Positions 1 through 10,316 of a DNA stretch of 64,000 nucleotides are shown in pieces. A program made the translations under genes and the position numbers. Numbering within the stretch: the stretch's first letter is position 1; the number at the start of each line of letters is the position of its first letter. Under the pieces are notes generated by a model. That model saw only the letters and a program-made list of their open reading frames with translations. It was not told the DNA's origin and did no database searches. The stretch is from Lanius collurio. Its lineage: Eukaryota; Chordata; Aves; Passeriformes; Laniidae. The DNA lies in contig JACBWW010000004.1 in assembly GCA_020086605.1 (NCBI GenBank), positions 7,821,382 through 7,885,381 on the forward strand, given 5' to 3'.

Positions 1-587
1 AATGGAACTAAATATTACCTTAGAAATACTTCTTGTTTTTATAATGACAGTTTACTCTGAAGTGGAAAGAAAGCAGAAATATGGAGAGAACCTGTTTGAC
101 TGAGGTGACAGAAGTGATCACTGTCCATATTGCAGATAGATCCCAACACCTCAGGTTCCCAAGCTGGTGCCAGATCCATAAGTCACCATTGTCCAGACAG
201 TGCATGTTAAGGCCATATGAGAAGCTGGGCACCAGGGTCTGGCCCATTTAACTCTTGATTCCTCTCTATAGGAATTACTGTTGCATTTTCCAAACCCTCC
301 ACATAATAACAATCTGCACACTTTAATATATCTGCCAAGCATGTGGGTTGAATCTGTTAATCTTTGTTTTATATAGCTTCATCATTCACCTACAACTCCT
401 CACAGTCACCAATCAGGTCTACATGTGTGGGGCTCTTCACCAAGTGCCTTTGCCAGCATACCTGCAGGAGGAAATTTAACTTCTGATCTAGATTTTACAT
501 CTGGCTGGGCTTTATGTGAGCACCTGTGGTAGAGACTGCATCAAGGGAACATTAATGAATCTTCTGTCTAACCTGGCCAAACTCTTT
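1..587. other. Unique non-coding sequence, nothing recognised
   Basis: AT-rich single-copy-looking DNA. Short open frames on the minus strand (up to 75 codons) have no recognisable domain. The stretch near 370-390 (ATATAGC followed by TTCATCATTC) faintly resembles the reverse complement of the old repeat tails seen elsewhere in the window, but is too weak to call. Confidence 0.6.
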
Positions 588-606
588 TGTGTGTGTGTGT
601 GTGTGT
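588..606. repeat. (TG)n microsatellite
   Basis: About nine and a half uninterrupted TG units, followed after one interruption by CTGTGTC. A common dinucleotide repeat and a likely length polymorphism. Confidence 0.95.
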
Positions 607-661
607 CTGTGTCTCAGGCAGCATCAGGTAAAAATGACTTCTGGCAGTACAAGTTTTTTTG

Positions 662-701
662 CTTTCCTTGAACCAAGTTCTTCCCCTTTCCTTGAACCAA
701 G
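662..701. repeat. Tandem duplication, 24-bp period
   Basis: The 16-mer ctttccttgaaccaag occurs at 662-677 and again, identical, at 686-701. This is a small local duplication of the replication-slippage type. Confidence 0.9.
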
Positions 702-959
702 ACACTCCCTAAATTAATGAAAACTCAGATAGTAATTATACATGTATCCACACATATCTACCTCACTCCAATAATATCCTAACTGTAGTCACACTGGGGT
801 CAGATTAACTCAGGGTGGGCACATATTTGCACCAGATTTAGACTTAAGCCCATGTCCAATTCTGTGAAGTCACAGGCAAATTCATTTCCTGGTTTTAACA
901 TGCTCATATGGCATGTAAAGTTTTGAAAGGTTAGGCAGGAAAGATCATAAGCCATGTTG

Positions 960-1052
960 TTAGCATGTGTGAGATTTTGTAGTTGTTTGAGAAGTGCTGA
1001 GATCCTCAGATGGCAGGTGCTATATAAGTGCCATGTATTATTATTATTATTT
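960..1052 (+). repeat. 3' tail of an ancient SINE/LINE-type element
   Basis: The plus strand reads GTGCTGAGATCCTCAGATGG, then AGGTGCTATATAAGTGCCATG, then a run of ATT units (1036-1052). A 'GCTTTGAGATCCTCGGATGAAAGG-GCTATATAAGTGCAAA-(ATT)n' arrangement is the usual 3' end of old interspersed repeats in turtles, crocodilians, fishes and some birds; I recall the pattern but not a family name. The 5' part before about 960 is too decayed to delimit. The (ATT)n is the element's own tail rather than an independent microsatellite. Confidence 0.55.
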
Positions 1053-2504
1053 GCAATATTATCATCCAATTACATCTTAATCACTTGCATGAAAGAAATA
1101 AGATTTTACAGTGTGGACTTCCTTTCCTATGCTTTTGGTTAATCTCTACAGGACATGATTACATTTGCTTGAAGCAGATCTACAATAATGAGTCTAAACA
1201 CAGACCTTTGTTTTTAATCTGTTACTGATAATATGTTTTGTTTAAAGACAGATAGCCCTTCAGATGTGGAAATGCTGCTGAAAGTCAGCTGTCAAATGTG
1301 TTCAGAGCTGTACTCTAACTCCTGAGAGTGTGCACATCCCCTTGAGACACTGGGGAAAAAGGAGTTAATCCTTAAGCTAGCTAGAAAAGGGACTACAGTT
1401 GTCTCTCCATCCTGTAGGAATTAGACCAGCTGTGGGGAGTTAATTGCTTCCTATACACACCACTCCTGCACAGCATAAAGGGGTGTGTTGGGAGGGCCCT
1501 GGCTTGGCAGGGAGGAGGGGAAAGGAAGGAAGCTGGGTCCAGTGTTAGACATCAGCTCTGAGCAAGACGATGTCCTGCTCTCTGGTGCTCGCCTTATGTG
1601 GGCAGGGCTTGGGCAGGGCACAAACGAGCTATCATTATGTGATGGCTGCTGCTGAGCAGGGACAGTTTTGTTTGTTCTTGGCCTTTGCAATAGGGAATTT
1701 TTCCTGGTTGATTGCACTTCCAAGAGTGATACTCCTTAGGAAATGCAGAAATTCTATAGTCCCTCTTTTTGTTGGTCTATCAATACATCACACCATGCAC
1801 ATACATGTGCTTTAGGGCACCCAAGAGTGGGCAGGGCAGGAGGAACCCTAAATTCTGGAAATAAAACAGGCAGATACTAGGGAGTGCTGGTGGTATGTGT
1901 ACAGAGAACTGCATATGTTCAGAGAGAATTGGATTCTTCAGGCCGTCAGTTGCAGTTAGAAAAGTTGCAATGAAGAATACTCAGGTTCTGAAAAAAACAC
2001 ACTGCTTTCCTTAAAATAAAATATAATGCACAGCTGTAAATTTTTATCCTCCTTTCACTCAGAAACTCCATCTCCCCTTAGTGCAAGAGAGTAGCACTTG
2101 AGTCCAGAGCCTGATTCTTTCTGTTTATCCTCTCTAGAATTTGACATTACCCATGTTAATTGGCCAATATTCTCAGAATTTAAGTTGCAGGGATGCTTCT
2201 AGGGAAAAGAATAATGTGTGTCAGGACCTGCTTGACATGACCTAACTAGCACCTGATCTTTCAGTGCGGGGCTGCTGATTACTGTGCTGCTCTGTGTGTG
2301 GCTAGTGGGGCTGACCGTGTTCCTCTTACTCAGGGACCCAGGCACCAGTGTGAACTGAGCATCTTCTGTGCTGCTGTGGAGGGCGTGCCTTGCTAATCTA
2401 TCCCTCAAAGAATAGGGTTTTTTTACCTCTTGGGCCTTGACATGCCTGTTCAAGGGGTAGGATTTGGCCCTTAGTGAGCGGATTATCCATTCCCTTGACA
2501 TAAC
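1053..2504. other. Unique non-coding sequence with a GC-richer patch
   Basis: Positions 1330-1640 are GC-richer than the surroundings, with a purine-rich run around 1480-1535 (GGGAGGAGGGGAAAGGAAGG-like). That patch might be an old LTR or regulatory sequence, but I see no terminal TG...CA pair or polyadenylation layout to support either. Open frames here (81-100 codons) lack domains. Nothing else is recognised. Confidence 0.5.
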
Positions 2505-2546
2505 ATAAAGCTCTAGGATTTACGGCTATATAAGAAAGTAATAATC
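2505..2546 (+). repeat. Possible degraded SINE/LINE 3' tail
   Basis: AAAGCTCTAGGATTTACGG is followed at once by GCTATATAAGAAAGTAATAAT. This matches the tail pattern of the 960-1052 element with a short internal deletion between the GAGATTTACGG-like block and the GCTATATAAG block. It is short, so the call is tentative. Confidence 0.35.
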
Positions 2547-3192
2547 TTGCCGGGACATGTGGGGAGTTACATACAGTATGTAAATCCCATCTTGAGATAG
2601 GAATATGTTCCTTTGAGAGTACAGCTGTAAGAGACCTGCATTATGAAACCTGAATCCATGCAAAATGGCCTGGTTTCATTAGAAACTTCAATCTCACTTT
2701 ACATCAGTTGAAAGTTTTGCTATGGTTTGTGAAAATTTCAAAGCAAACCTGGGCCAAGGTTCAAAAAATTCTTTTATTCCTCTGTATCATGCAAACTTCA
2801 TAGCACCGTGCAATTTCAACACAGATGAAATGCAAGGTTTTTCACTGAGTGTTTTGATACCTTTTCTTTCTCTTATTTTTGTGGCGTTTGCCTGTCTCAA
2901 AGTGTAATTCAGCAGCAGCAAGCTAAGTGAAATCTTCGTGAAAGTCTTTTTAAAAGCACTGTGATCTGAAACAGCCAAGTTCTGCACAGCTGCACTACAG
3001 AGTGCAGGGCAAGGCTTTAGCTGCTAAGTTTGATGCAGCCACACTCACTGTCAGAAACAGACTGAAGGAATGCAACTCCTCTGGTTTCCATTTCTGCCTG
3101 AAGGGGAGAGTAGCTCAGTGAACCCACAATGAAACTTGGGAAAGGAAAACTAAATTACATTTAAAGAAAGAAAAGAAGCTTTCTGCTTTCTC
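2547..3192. other. Unique non-coding sequence, nothing recognised
   Basis: AT-rich sequence with no tandem structure and no recognised repeat. A 61-codon frame (2722-2907) overlaps an opposite-strand frame and has no domain. Confidence 0.6.
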
Positions 3193-3208
3193 TTTTTTTT
3201 TTTTTTTT
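3193..3208. repeat. Poly(T) tract, 16 bases
   Basis: Uninterrupted T run inside CTTTCTC(T)16AA. Read on the minus strand it could be a retroposon A-tail, but no retroposed body or target-site duplication is recognised beside it. Confidence 0.9.
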
Positions 3209-5075
3209 AAACATTTGAGTGATGTCAATCTCTTCCACATAACATAGATAAGGTTGCAACAATCCTTTCATTATAAGCCTAATATTGAAAGCGACCCTTA
3301 CCAAACTTTGCCAAGCCAAAAAAATTAAACTGTCTGAAATTTCATGGGCAGCAGTTCAGACCAGAATCCCCCCTCCTGGCATATTTGCTAAGGTGTGTAA
3401 AAAGGAGAGGAGGAGGAGGAAAACAGAGAAAATATGCAGAGGGAAGTAAGTTCCTGTAAAAGAATTGTTTACCCTACTACACATACCATGTTGTGCTGTT
3501 AGCACTATCTAATGTTCTTAAATATAGTCTTCTAAATTAATTTTCTTTACAGGGAAGTAAAGGCTGAGCCTAATGAGATGTGGTGTGTTAGATTTGTTAA
3601 ACAGGTCAGACGGAGGAAACAATGTGAGAAGCAGGAGAATTTGCTCTCTGTGCTGTTCTTTGATTAGGGTCATTTCATAACACAGGTGACTCTTGTCAAA
3701 GCCTGGAGTCAGAGCTTTGATTCTGGAGAATTGTAGTGGTTGTGTGGGCTGTTTGAAAAACTCAGATTCGAGGCTGGTTTACATGTGCAAATTAAAACAA
3801 GCTATTGCTCAGATTCAAGTGAGACTCTGCTTCCCTTTTCCACTGGAAGCAAATGTGCAAGAGATTAGGTATTTGTTACCAGAAGCAGAGAAACTACACC
3901 AAAGAGGCTTTAGTGATGGAAGCAAAGAGATAAATCATCTCCTAGCAACACAAGTAATGCTGTCTTTATTAAGAATGAAAAACTTCGGTTTTCAGTTTGT
4001 CCGGAATGTGAAAATGGCAAAGGTATCAATGAGAAGTGACTGCTGTTACCTGGTACTCTGACTAGCATAGACACAGGAAAGGAAGCATGGCAGTGGATTA
4101 TGGAATTCCACAGGGAAAACTTTATTTTTTTCCTACCCTCATAGAAGAAATTCTAGGAGATTCATAATCTCAGAAATAGAGGAAAAAATTAAAACCATGC
4201 CAAGTCATTTTAAATTGGACTTCAAGATAAACTGAGATTTGATATTCCTGGATAATTACTAATGAGAACACTTTCCCTTTAATTATCTTGTGGTCACCAT
4301 TTCAAAGGTGATTAAAGCTATTCTTCACTAGATGTGGTTATAGATTTAATGCAAACCTGGTCTTTCTTGTGGTTTTATCACAGCAATTAAATCTGACTTG
4401 TGCACAGACTTTGTGTGGCATGAGGGATTTCACCAAGCAAAATGATTTTACCCTTCAGGCAATGTTAAATTTAGGAAAAATATAATTAATTATATCAGAC
4501 AGGTATCTATTATACATCATGCACACATTCTTAGAGACTGGGGGCCCACTTCTACTCAAAACAGAAACAGTTGTTCCTTCCAGCTCTGGTCTTCAGCACA
4601 GCAGCAACTGTTGCCTGTTCAGACATGCCTTAATATAATAATTTTTATTATTTATATCAAGCAATAATCCATTTCTTGAGAAGAAACAACAGAAAATCCC
4701 AAATCTTGAATGCAAGTTCTCCCCTCCCATCCCATTTTCACTGAGCATTTCATGGTTCTTTGCTCTCTTCCTGATTGCATGCAGTAGTTGTGTCTTGGAA
4801 ATAATGCAGTGTTAGCCTATTATAGTTACAGGCTATATAATATGTTTCTATTTAGCTTTTATCTGCTGATTGTAAGATTACCTGATTGCATTTCACTTTT
4901 TTCCCCCTGGACTACTTGATGGGTTTGTTGCTAACTTATCTAATACTGCACAATCCCTCAGCCCACAAAAATCTTCCTATTTAATTAGGGTTTTAGGCCG
5001 CCTTCTAAAGACAAAAGGCTGCATTTTCAAAATGCAAGTAAGGTACTCAAGATGCCCATGTCAGTGATACTCCAT
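3209..5075. other. Unique non-coding sequence
   Basis: Contains a short AGGAGG run (about 3404-3420) and a 16-bp perfect palindrome at 4480-4495. The frame at 3693-4061 (122 codons if started at TTG) has no domain and no initiating ATG at its head. Nothing else is recognised. Confidence 0.6.
4480..4495. repeat. 16-bp perfect AT palindrome
   Basis: ATATAATTAATTATAT equals its own reverse complement. It contains back-to-back TAATTA homeodomain-type cores, but an AT-only palindrome of this length can arise by chance in such sequence. Confidence 0.9.
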
Positions 5076-5190
5076 GCTATTAAAATGTCTTTCATCAGTG
5101 GATCTCAAAGCCCTTTAAAAACATTTGCATGGCATCAGGGAGAGAGAAAAGTATATCTAGTTTACAGATGAATGAACTGATAGGATGTGT
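5076..5190 (-). repeat. Ancient SINE/LINE-type element, 3' portion
   Basis: The plus strand shows CTTTCATCAGTGGATCTCAA at 5089-5108, then AGCCCTTTAAAAACATTTGC, then at 5160-5180 GTTTACAGATGAATGAACTGA. In old vertebrate repeats the reverse-complement tail (TTTCATCNGAGGATCTCAAAGCGCTTTACAAACATTT) is followed by a CORE-like TTTTACAGATGGGGAAACTGAGG block, and both appear here in the right order and spacing. The element therefore lies on the minus strand with its 3' end near 5076. The inner A/T-rich terminus of the tail is lost. Exact family not determined. Confidence 0.65.
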
Positions 5191-5244
5191 AAGTTGTAGA
5201 TATGCCATGCTAAACATCAAACTACTCTACTTTTGATTACCTTG

Positions 5245-5292
5245 AAAAGATAGTGTTTGAGATACATGGGTGAGATGGGCATTTTTATTGTT
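5245..5292 (+). repeat. Second ancient tail, inverted relative to 5076-5190
   Basis: AGTGTTTGAGATACATGGGT followed by GAGATGGGCATTTTTATTGTTG resembles the tail pattern GCTTTGAGATCCATGG-TGAAAGG-GC...TATTATT on the plus strand, without the central TATATAAG. It lies about 55 bp from the minus-strand copy at 5076-5190 and is its approximate reverse complement. Confidence 0.4.
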
Positions 5293-8131
5293 GCTGAGGT
5301 TCCTCCCTAATTCTTAAGATAGGTTACCTGTAGGGGAATAGAGCTGGTTTTAAAATGCTGCATCTATTTGCAAATGTAACATGAAAATGAGAAGAGAGCT
5401 AACTTTTCTTGTTTTTCATTTCTCTAATGTTCCATAGAAGTTTATTCATCTGTCTGATTAAAATAAAATAAAATAGAAGATTTAAAGATGGTCCTGAGGA
5501 AAAAAAAGGGGTAGAGAACAAGTTTTGCAGTTGAATTATTGAAATAGAATGCTGTTTGGGAAAATAAGCTGTGAAATCTTACAGAGCTGTTATCAGATTT
5601 CATTTCTATCTTCTTTTATTGTTTCTTTTTAAATTCAAAAGCCTTAGTTCTTGAAAGAGTCTTGGAAGTATTACAGCATTCAGAGCAGTGACATTGTAAA
5701 ATATAGGCTACTAATCACGGAGTAGCTGTGCAACATACAGCTTTTTCTATCTGTCATATTTAATAACTAGACTATCATATCATTTGATTCTCATGTGCCA
5801 GAATCAGAGTCCTACCTCTCAACAGTTTGGAACCATGACAAAAATAATATCACTCAGCCAATCTCATGACTCAAGTGACCTTGGCCTTTGATCCAGTCAG
5901 ATCTTATCAGATCTTCAGAGGGTCAAGGTACACCTGTTTTTAGTGTTTTAGCATTTTAGCCTTAGGCATTAAAGGGCTACAGGGGACACATGATACTCAG
6001 AGGAGAATGCAGTGCTCTACTCTCTGAGGGTGTGTGTACCTATGTGTATGTACACAGGCATGTGCCTCTGCCTCAGGAAGGGGGTGGTTTAATAATGCAG
6101 TTTGTTATTTAAAACTGAGCTTAATCCAAAGTAAAATGATTCATTTTCCTCTTATGAATAGCATGCATGTATGAAAATATTGTTGATGGCAAGTATCTCA
6201 TTAAAAATGTTCTTGTAGCATGCATAGAGAAAGAGAGGCAACTTAGCAGAGCAGGTATCACATATATGAAATGTATTATCAGTTAACAGCCCACACTGTA
6301 TGGGAAACAGCATGATCAGGTGCACATCTGCCATATTAAAGGATTATGAGATATGGGGATAAAATAATACTTAATTTTACATGTAAATATATTCTGTTTT
6401 TTAAAGAGGCATCTCTTGAAGCAATCATATGAGATATAATACTACAAAATCTTATTCATTTAGCACAATAGAGACTATTAATGCTTATGGCTGCTTAATT
6501 TCTCTTTCTGAAGCATCCAAGAAAGCCATATGTTGGGATGTAGGAGGTTTGTAGCATGTCCGTTTAGTCAAGAGTAATGCACAGCCAGAGGCATCACTGG
6601 AAATGAGTATTTTGTTGATAAAAACATGCCAAGCATTTTATTCCCAGCTATGAAGTGTGCAGTAAAGTTTTGATGATCAATGTGTACTTCTCTATGGAAA
6701 GTTGTGCTGTGTATACACCAGGCTAATGTGTATGCATTGTAAGCTATAGAGATATTATTATCATATAGATCATTGTTTGCAAATGGAAGCTTAGAAGACT
6801 GTGAAGATAATTTCTCATGACAATTATTATGTACAGTAGGTGTAGAAATTGTTTGCCTGTGACCCTCAGTAATTGTTAATGAGGCATGCCTGCACATCTA
6901 GCAGGAGAAAATGAGGACCCTTCATTTACAGAAACAGGGTGGTGTTACTGAATTGTGCACTCTGTACAAGTGTTCCTGAAGTTCCCTGTCCTAGCCATGC
7001 TGGAGTAAGCCCCAAACAGCAAAGCAGAAGTTTTTGGTTGAAAGCTGAAGCTTTTGGTTGCATGCTATGGAGAATGGTGTTTTTCCACTGCAAATAAGGA
7101 TCAAGGTGTAGTGCTTTTAATCTATTGAGTTTAAAGTGAAGAGGATAAGATGTAGAGCTTGTAACGTACAACACTGATGTGGGTTACAATTAATCATATC
7201 TTAATTTCTTGGGTGGCTTTCAGTAACAAGGAAAATGGTACAAAAACTTACCTTTAGAAGTACTAGACCAATTTCTACCACCAGTGGCTTCCACCTGGGT
7301 CCTTTTTTAAAATCCCATTATATGGCAGCACTAATTTCACTAAACTCATGGGGTATTTCTATTTGCAAAATGTCTGCATGTATGAGCCCGGGTTATGGAA
7401 TTAAACTTTTAATATTGCTCTAACAAAGCAGGAATGATCAAAAAAAAGCTCACTGTAAAGAGAAAGGGGAGCAATTTCTTGTGCTTTTGTCCTAGTTTGG
7501 CTGCAACATTTCTTCCAGTTCTCTCTGTCACTTACTTTTTCTTTATTTTCCTACTTCAGAGATAGAGGGAAATGATCAAGTTCATCATGAGTTAAGGTAT
7601 TTATGGGGATGCTGAACTTGACCCAACACAGCCTGTATCAGAGGCCTGTTAAGGAGGTAAACATTCACTTTTGCTAAGTGCTATCATGTATGAATTATCA
7701 GTTAACAATGTTATTTCTATAAGACAAAGCAGAAGGGGCTGTATTCCCCAAGGCATCTGGGTAATTTTTTTTCTTCCTTCCTTTCCACAAATATGAAATT
7801 GTGTCTTAAAAAGACTTGTACAGTTGGGTTATTTGGGTGTGTAGATAGGATGAAATATAGCAGCTCAATGTATTGTGGCAGTAACTTTCTTCACAGCTGG
7901 CATAATATTGTTTTTACATCCATCACAGAAAATTAAAAGGGAATGCATTGGTATAAAATGATTCTGTAACCTTTCTTTTCCTTCAAATATGCCAGTGAGT
8001 CGAGTGAACTGAAGACCTCTTTAAACTGTAGACTTCTTTCTGTGTCTCCCTATCCATTTTAACTAAAGAATATAAAGCAGTAATAAAGGCTGGGTCCTGA
8101 CTCATCTTGGGAGGAATCCTTCCCTTCCTTG
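5293..8131. other. Unique non-coding sequence
   Basis: AT-rich sequence. A possible CORE-like scrap at 6345-6370 (ATATGGGGATAAAATAATAC) is too short to call. A frame of 109 codons on the minus strand (6568-6897) has no domain. Around 6027-6056 a TGTGTAC/GTACACA pair of 7-bp arms surrounds a 10-base spacer. Nothing else is recognised. Confidence 0.55.
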
Positions 8132-8154
8132 GGAAGGAATCTTGGATTCCTTCC
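8132..8154. repeat. Inverted repeat, 10-bp arms
   Basis: Arms ggaaggaatc (8132-8141) and gattccttcc (8145-8154) are perfectly complementary around a 3-base loop. A second, overlapping hairpin uses tccttccc (8117-8124) with gggaagga (8131-8138), so alternative foldings are possible. No run of T follows and no small-RNA family is recognised. Confidence 0.85.
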
Positions 8155-9978
8155 ATTTCCTGACCAGCCCCAAACACCAGCTCTGTCCTACCTGCAGCAT
8201 TCATATGGCCCCAACACTGTTTCTTCTTTCTTTGCAGCCCTTGATACTTTCACCTTTTCCTTAGAGAAAAATATTATTTCTTAAAGCACAGTACAAATAA
8301 GACACCAGGTTCCTGTGGCCATTTCTCTCACCTCTCCCTCCATCTTCCCTTTTCAACTGGTCTTGGATGTTCTGTGACCTTCCTTTGCATAGCATAGAAA
8401 TTGCAGTTAAGCAAAACAATGCTCCTTTCTAGAGTTCACAATATGAATCCCAAAACCTGAACAACAGATTCCTGTCTTAAGAGACAGACCTACACAATTT
8501 CTCCCAGGCAATTGCCAGGTGCCCAAAAACATAGTTTGAAGTGAAATTACTTTGATGGAGTGGGAAATCTACATACCTTCCTTTTATATTTTTCAAGAGT
8601 ATAAAATGACTGAAGTTTTTGTATTAATTAGTAGTTTAATATATTATATCAATCAGGGAATAGATTCAGTTAAACACGTAGGAACATAGCCTCCATGTAG
8701 GTGAAATAGAAGGAGTGATTGCCTGGCTTTTAGGTTTTTAGGTATGTATTAGCTACAAAGTCAAAAGAAAACCTTGTAAAGAATCATGTTCTTATCTTTA
8801 ACCTTGAAAGTGCTGTTTCCTTAATGGGAATGTCATATGATGAAAATTGAATTTGTGGGCAAGACTGGGGACTTGCACTTCAAACATATTTTTCTGTTGA
8901 GGGACTGGATCAGTAAACTATAGTTCTCCCGGCGATAGGGAGCTGTAGCAAGCAGCATAGACAATCTGATATTGTAAACTCAAGGATGTGAATGACTGCC
9001 TGGTAGTTGGAACACTGGAATAGAAACTGGAAAATTTGGGTTATTCTGATTTAAGATCGCTGCTGTCTTCCAGTCTTGCTTTCAACTTTGAATTTGGTGA
9101 CTTGACTACAGCTTCTCTATGGTGTATTGTCAATATAAGTGACCTAATCAATATTTAGACTAGATATTCTGCAATCTCAGTACAACTTTTTCAGTAAGCT
9201 AAGTTACCTCAGCAGGACCCTGGGCTATTATTATGCTTCTGGCTCTACTCCTTAACATATCCTGGAAGATAGCTTTGATGCTTTTGCAGCTAATGTCACT
9301 GCTTTGGTGTCATGACATATTTGGTGCAAGTACAGATATTCCTGTCTTTGAATGTCTTCACATATAACCTGTGGTATCAAAACCATTCAGGACCCTAAGA
9401 ATGGTATCCCCCAAAGCTTTCAGCTCAGGAAGTACAAAATGGACATAATTTTCCTTGGTAAATATGTAGGATTTGGATATAATATCTGGGGAACAGGTCA
9501 TCTTCAAAGATACGCAAGTATGCACTGAATGAACTGTGCAGGAGAAAATCTTGTGACTCTTGGAAGGCAAACAGCTGAGTCAAACTATAAAAGAAATGGA
9601 CATGTATTTATATTCCTCTTTCTTCCCTCTGAAAATGAAATCCAGACATTGGCACCCCATTTCTTGGACTACTTAATAAATAGGTTCAAATGTTACTACC
9701 ATAGGGTAGTTAGTGGGTCACACTGGTGGGTTGAGTGCTGTCTCCATCCACTCTTGTGCAGCAGCACACAGCTTTCAGATACTATTTCTAGATCTATATA
9801 TAAACATGCATATATCACAGACAAAGCTGATATAGGAACTCATTAAGGCTGAGTCTGTCTGTCCTTATATATGTGCAACTTCACTGAAGTGAGGACTTTG
9901 AGCTGAGATCAATAAAAGGATGAGGCCATAAGAAAAGAGTTGAAAAGCCCTATTGATTGTTTATTACATTAGGAATGC
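8155..9978. other. Unique non-coding sequence, nothing recognised
   Basis: No repeat family, tandem array or defended open frame. A 105-codon frame at 9529-9846 has no domain. Confidence 0.6.
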
Positions 9979-10001
9979 AAAAAAAAATAAAAAAAAAAAA
10001 A
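9979..10001. repeat. A-rich tract
   Basis: A runs interrupted by a single T, in the arrangement (A)9-T-(A)13. No retroposed body is recognised upstream. Confidence 0.85.
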
Positions 10002-10244
10002 TTAGATTTTGAATGATGCCTGTAATTCTTAAAAAACCCCAATAATGATAAAACAGTTGTGTGATGCCTTCAGAATGGTAGTTTAAACATTTACGTAAGA
10101 CTTCTAAATTTATTTCCTAGGCTGACTAGCCAAGTGACCTTTCTGAAGTTATTTATATTGTCTTTATATTTGTATTCAATTACTCAGCATAAATCAGAAT
10201 GAGAATTCAAGGCCCCCTTCTGCTTGATCTTTATCAGTATGCAA
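10002..10244. other. Unique non-coding sequence
   Basis: Positions 10121-10150 (CTAGCCAAGTGACCTTTCTG) slightly resemble a CORE-SINE GTGACCTTGGGCAAGT block, but not enough to call. Nothing else is seen. Confidence 0.4.
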
Positions 10245-10316
10245 TGAGCCTGATCCAAAGTCTGCTGAAGGCAGCAGATGGGGCCCTATTGACATTAGTT
10301 GACTTTGACTCAGAGC
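10245..10316. repeat. Ancient palindromic amniote repeat (GATCCAAAG...CTTTGACTC)
   Basis: CCTGATCCAAAGTC at 10249-10262 and GACTTTGACTCAGA at 10301-10314 are imperfect reverse complements (11 of 14). CTGAAGGCAGCAGATGG and CTATTGACATTAGTTGACTT lie between them. The layout matches a widespread reptile/bird repeat whose halves read GATCCAAAGCCCACTGAAG and TTGACTTCAGTGGGCTTTGG. I recognise the pattern from memory and cannot name the Repbase entry. It looks like an old non-autonomous palindromic element, heavily diverged. Confidence 0.5.

Noticed and set aside
365..400. ATATAGCTTCATCATTC resembling a minus-strand repeat tail
   Set aside because: Only about 12 bases agree and the GGATCTCAAAG block that should follow is missing.
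1330..1640. Possible solo LTR in a GC-richer patch (TGTGGGGAGTTAATTG start)
   Set aside because: No matching CA end, no clear TATA/polyadenylation layout and no target-site duplication found by eye.
3693..4061. 122-codon plus-strand open frame
   Set aside because: It opens with TTG rather than ATG, has no recognisable domain, and is not unusual for random sequence of this length.
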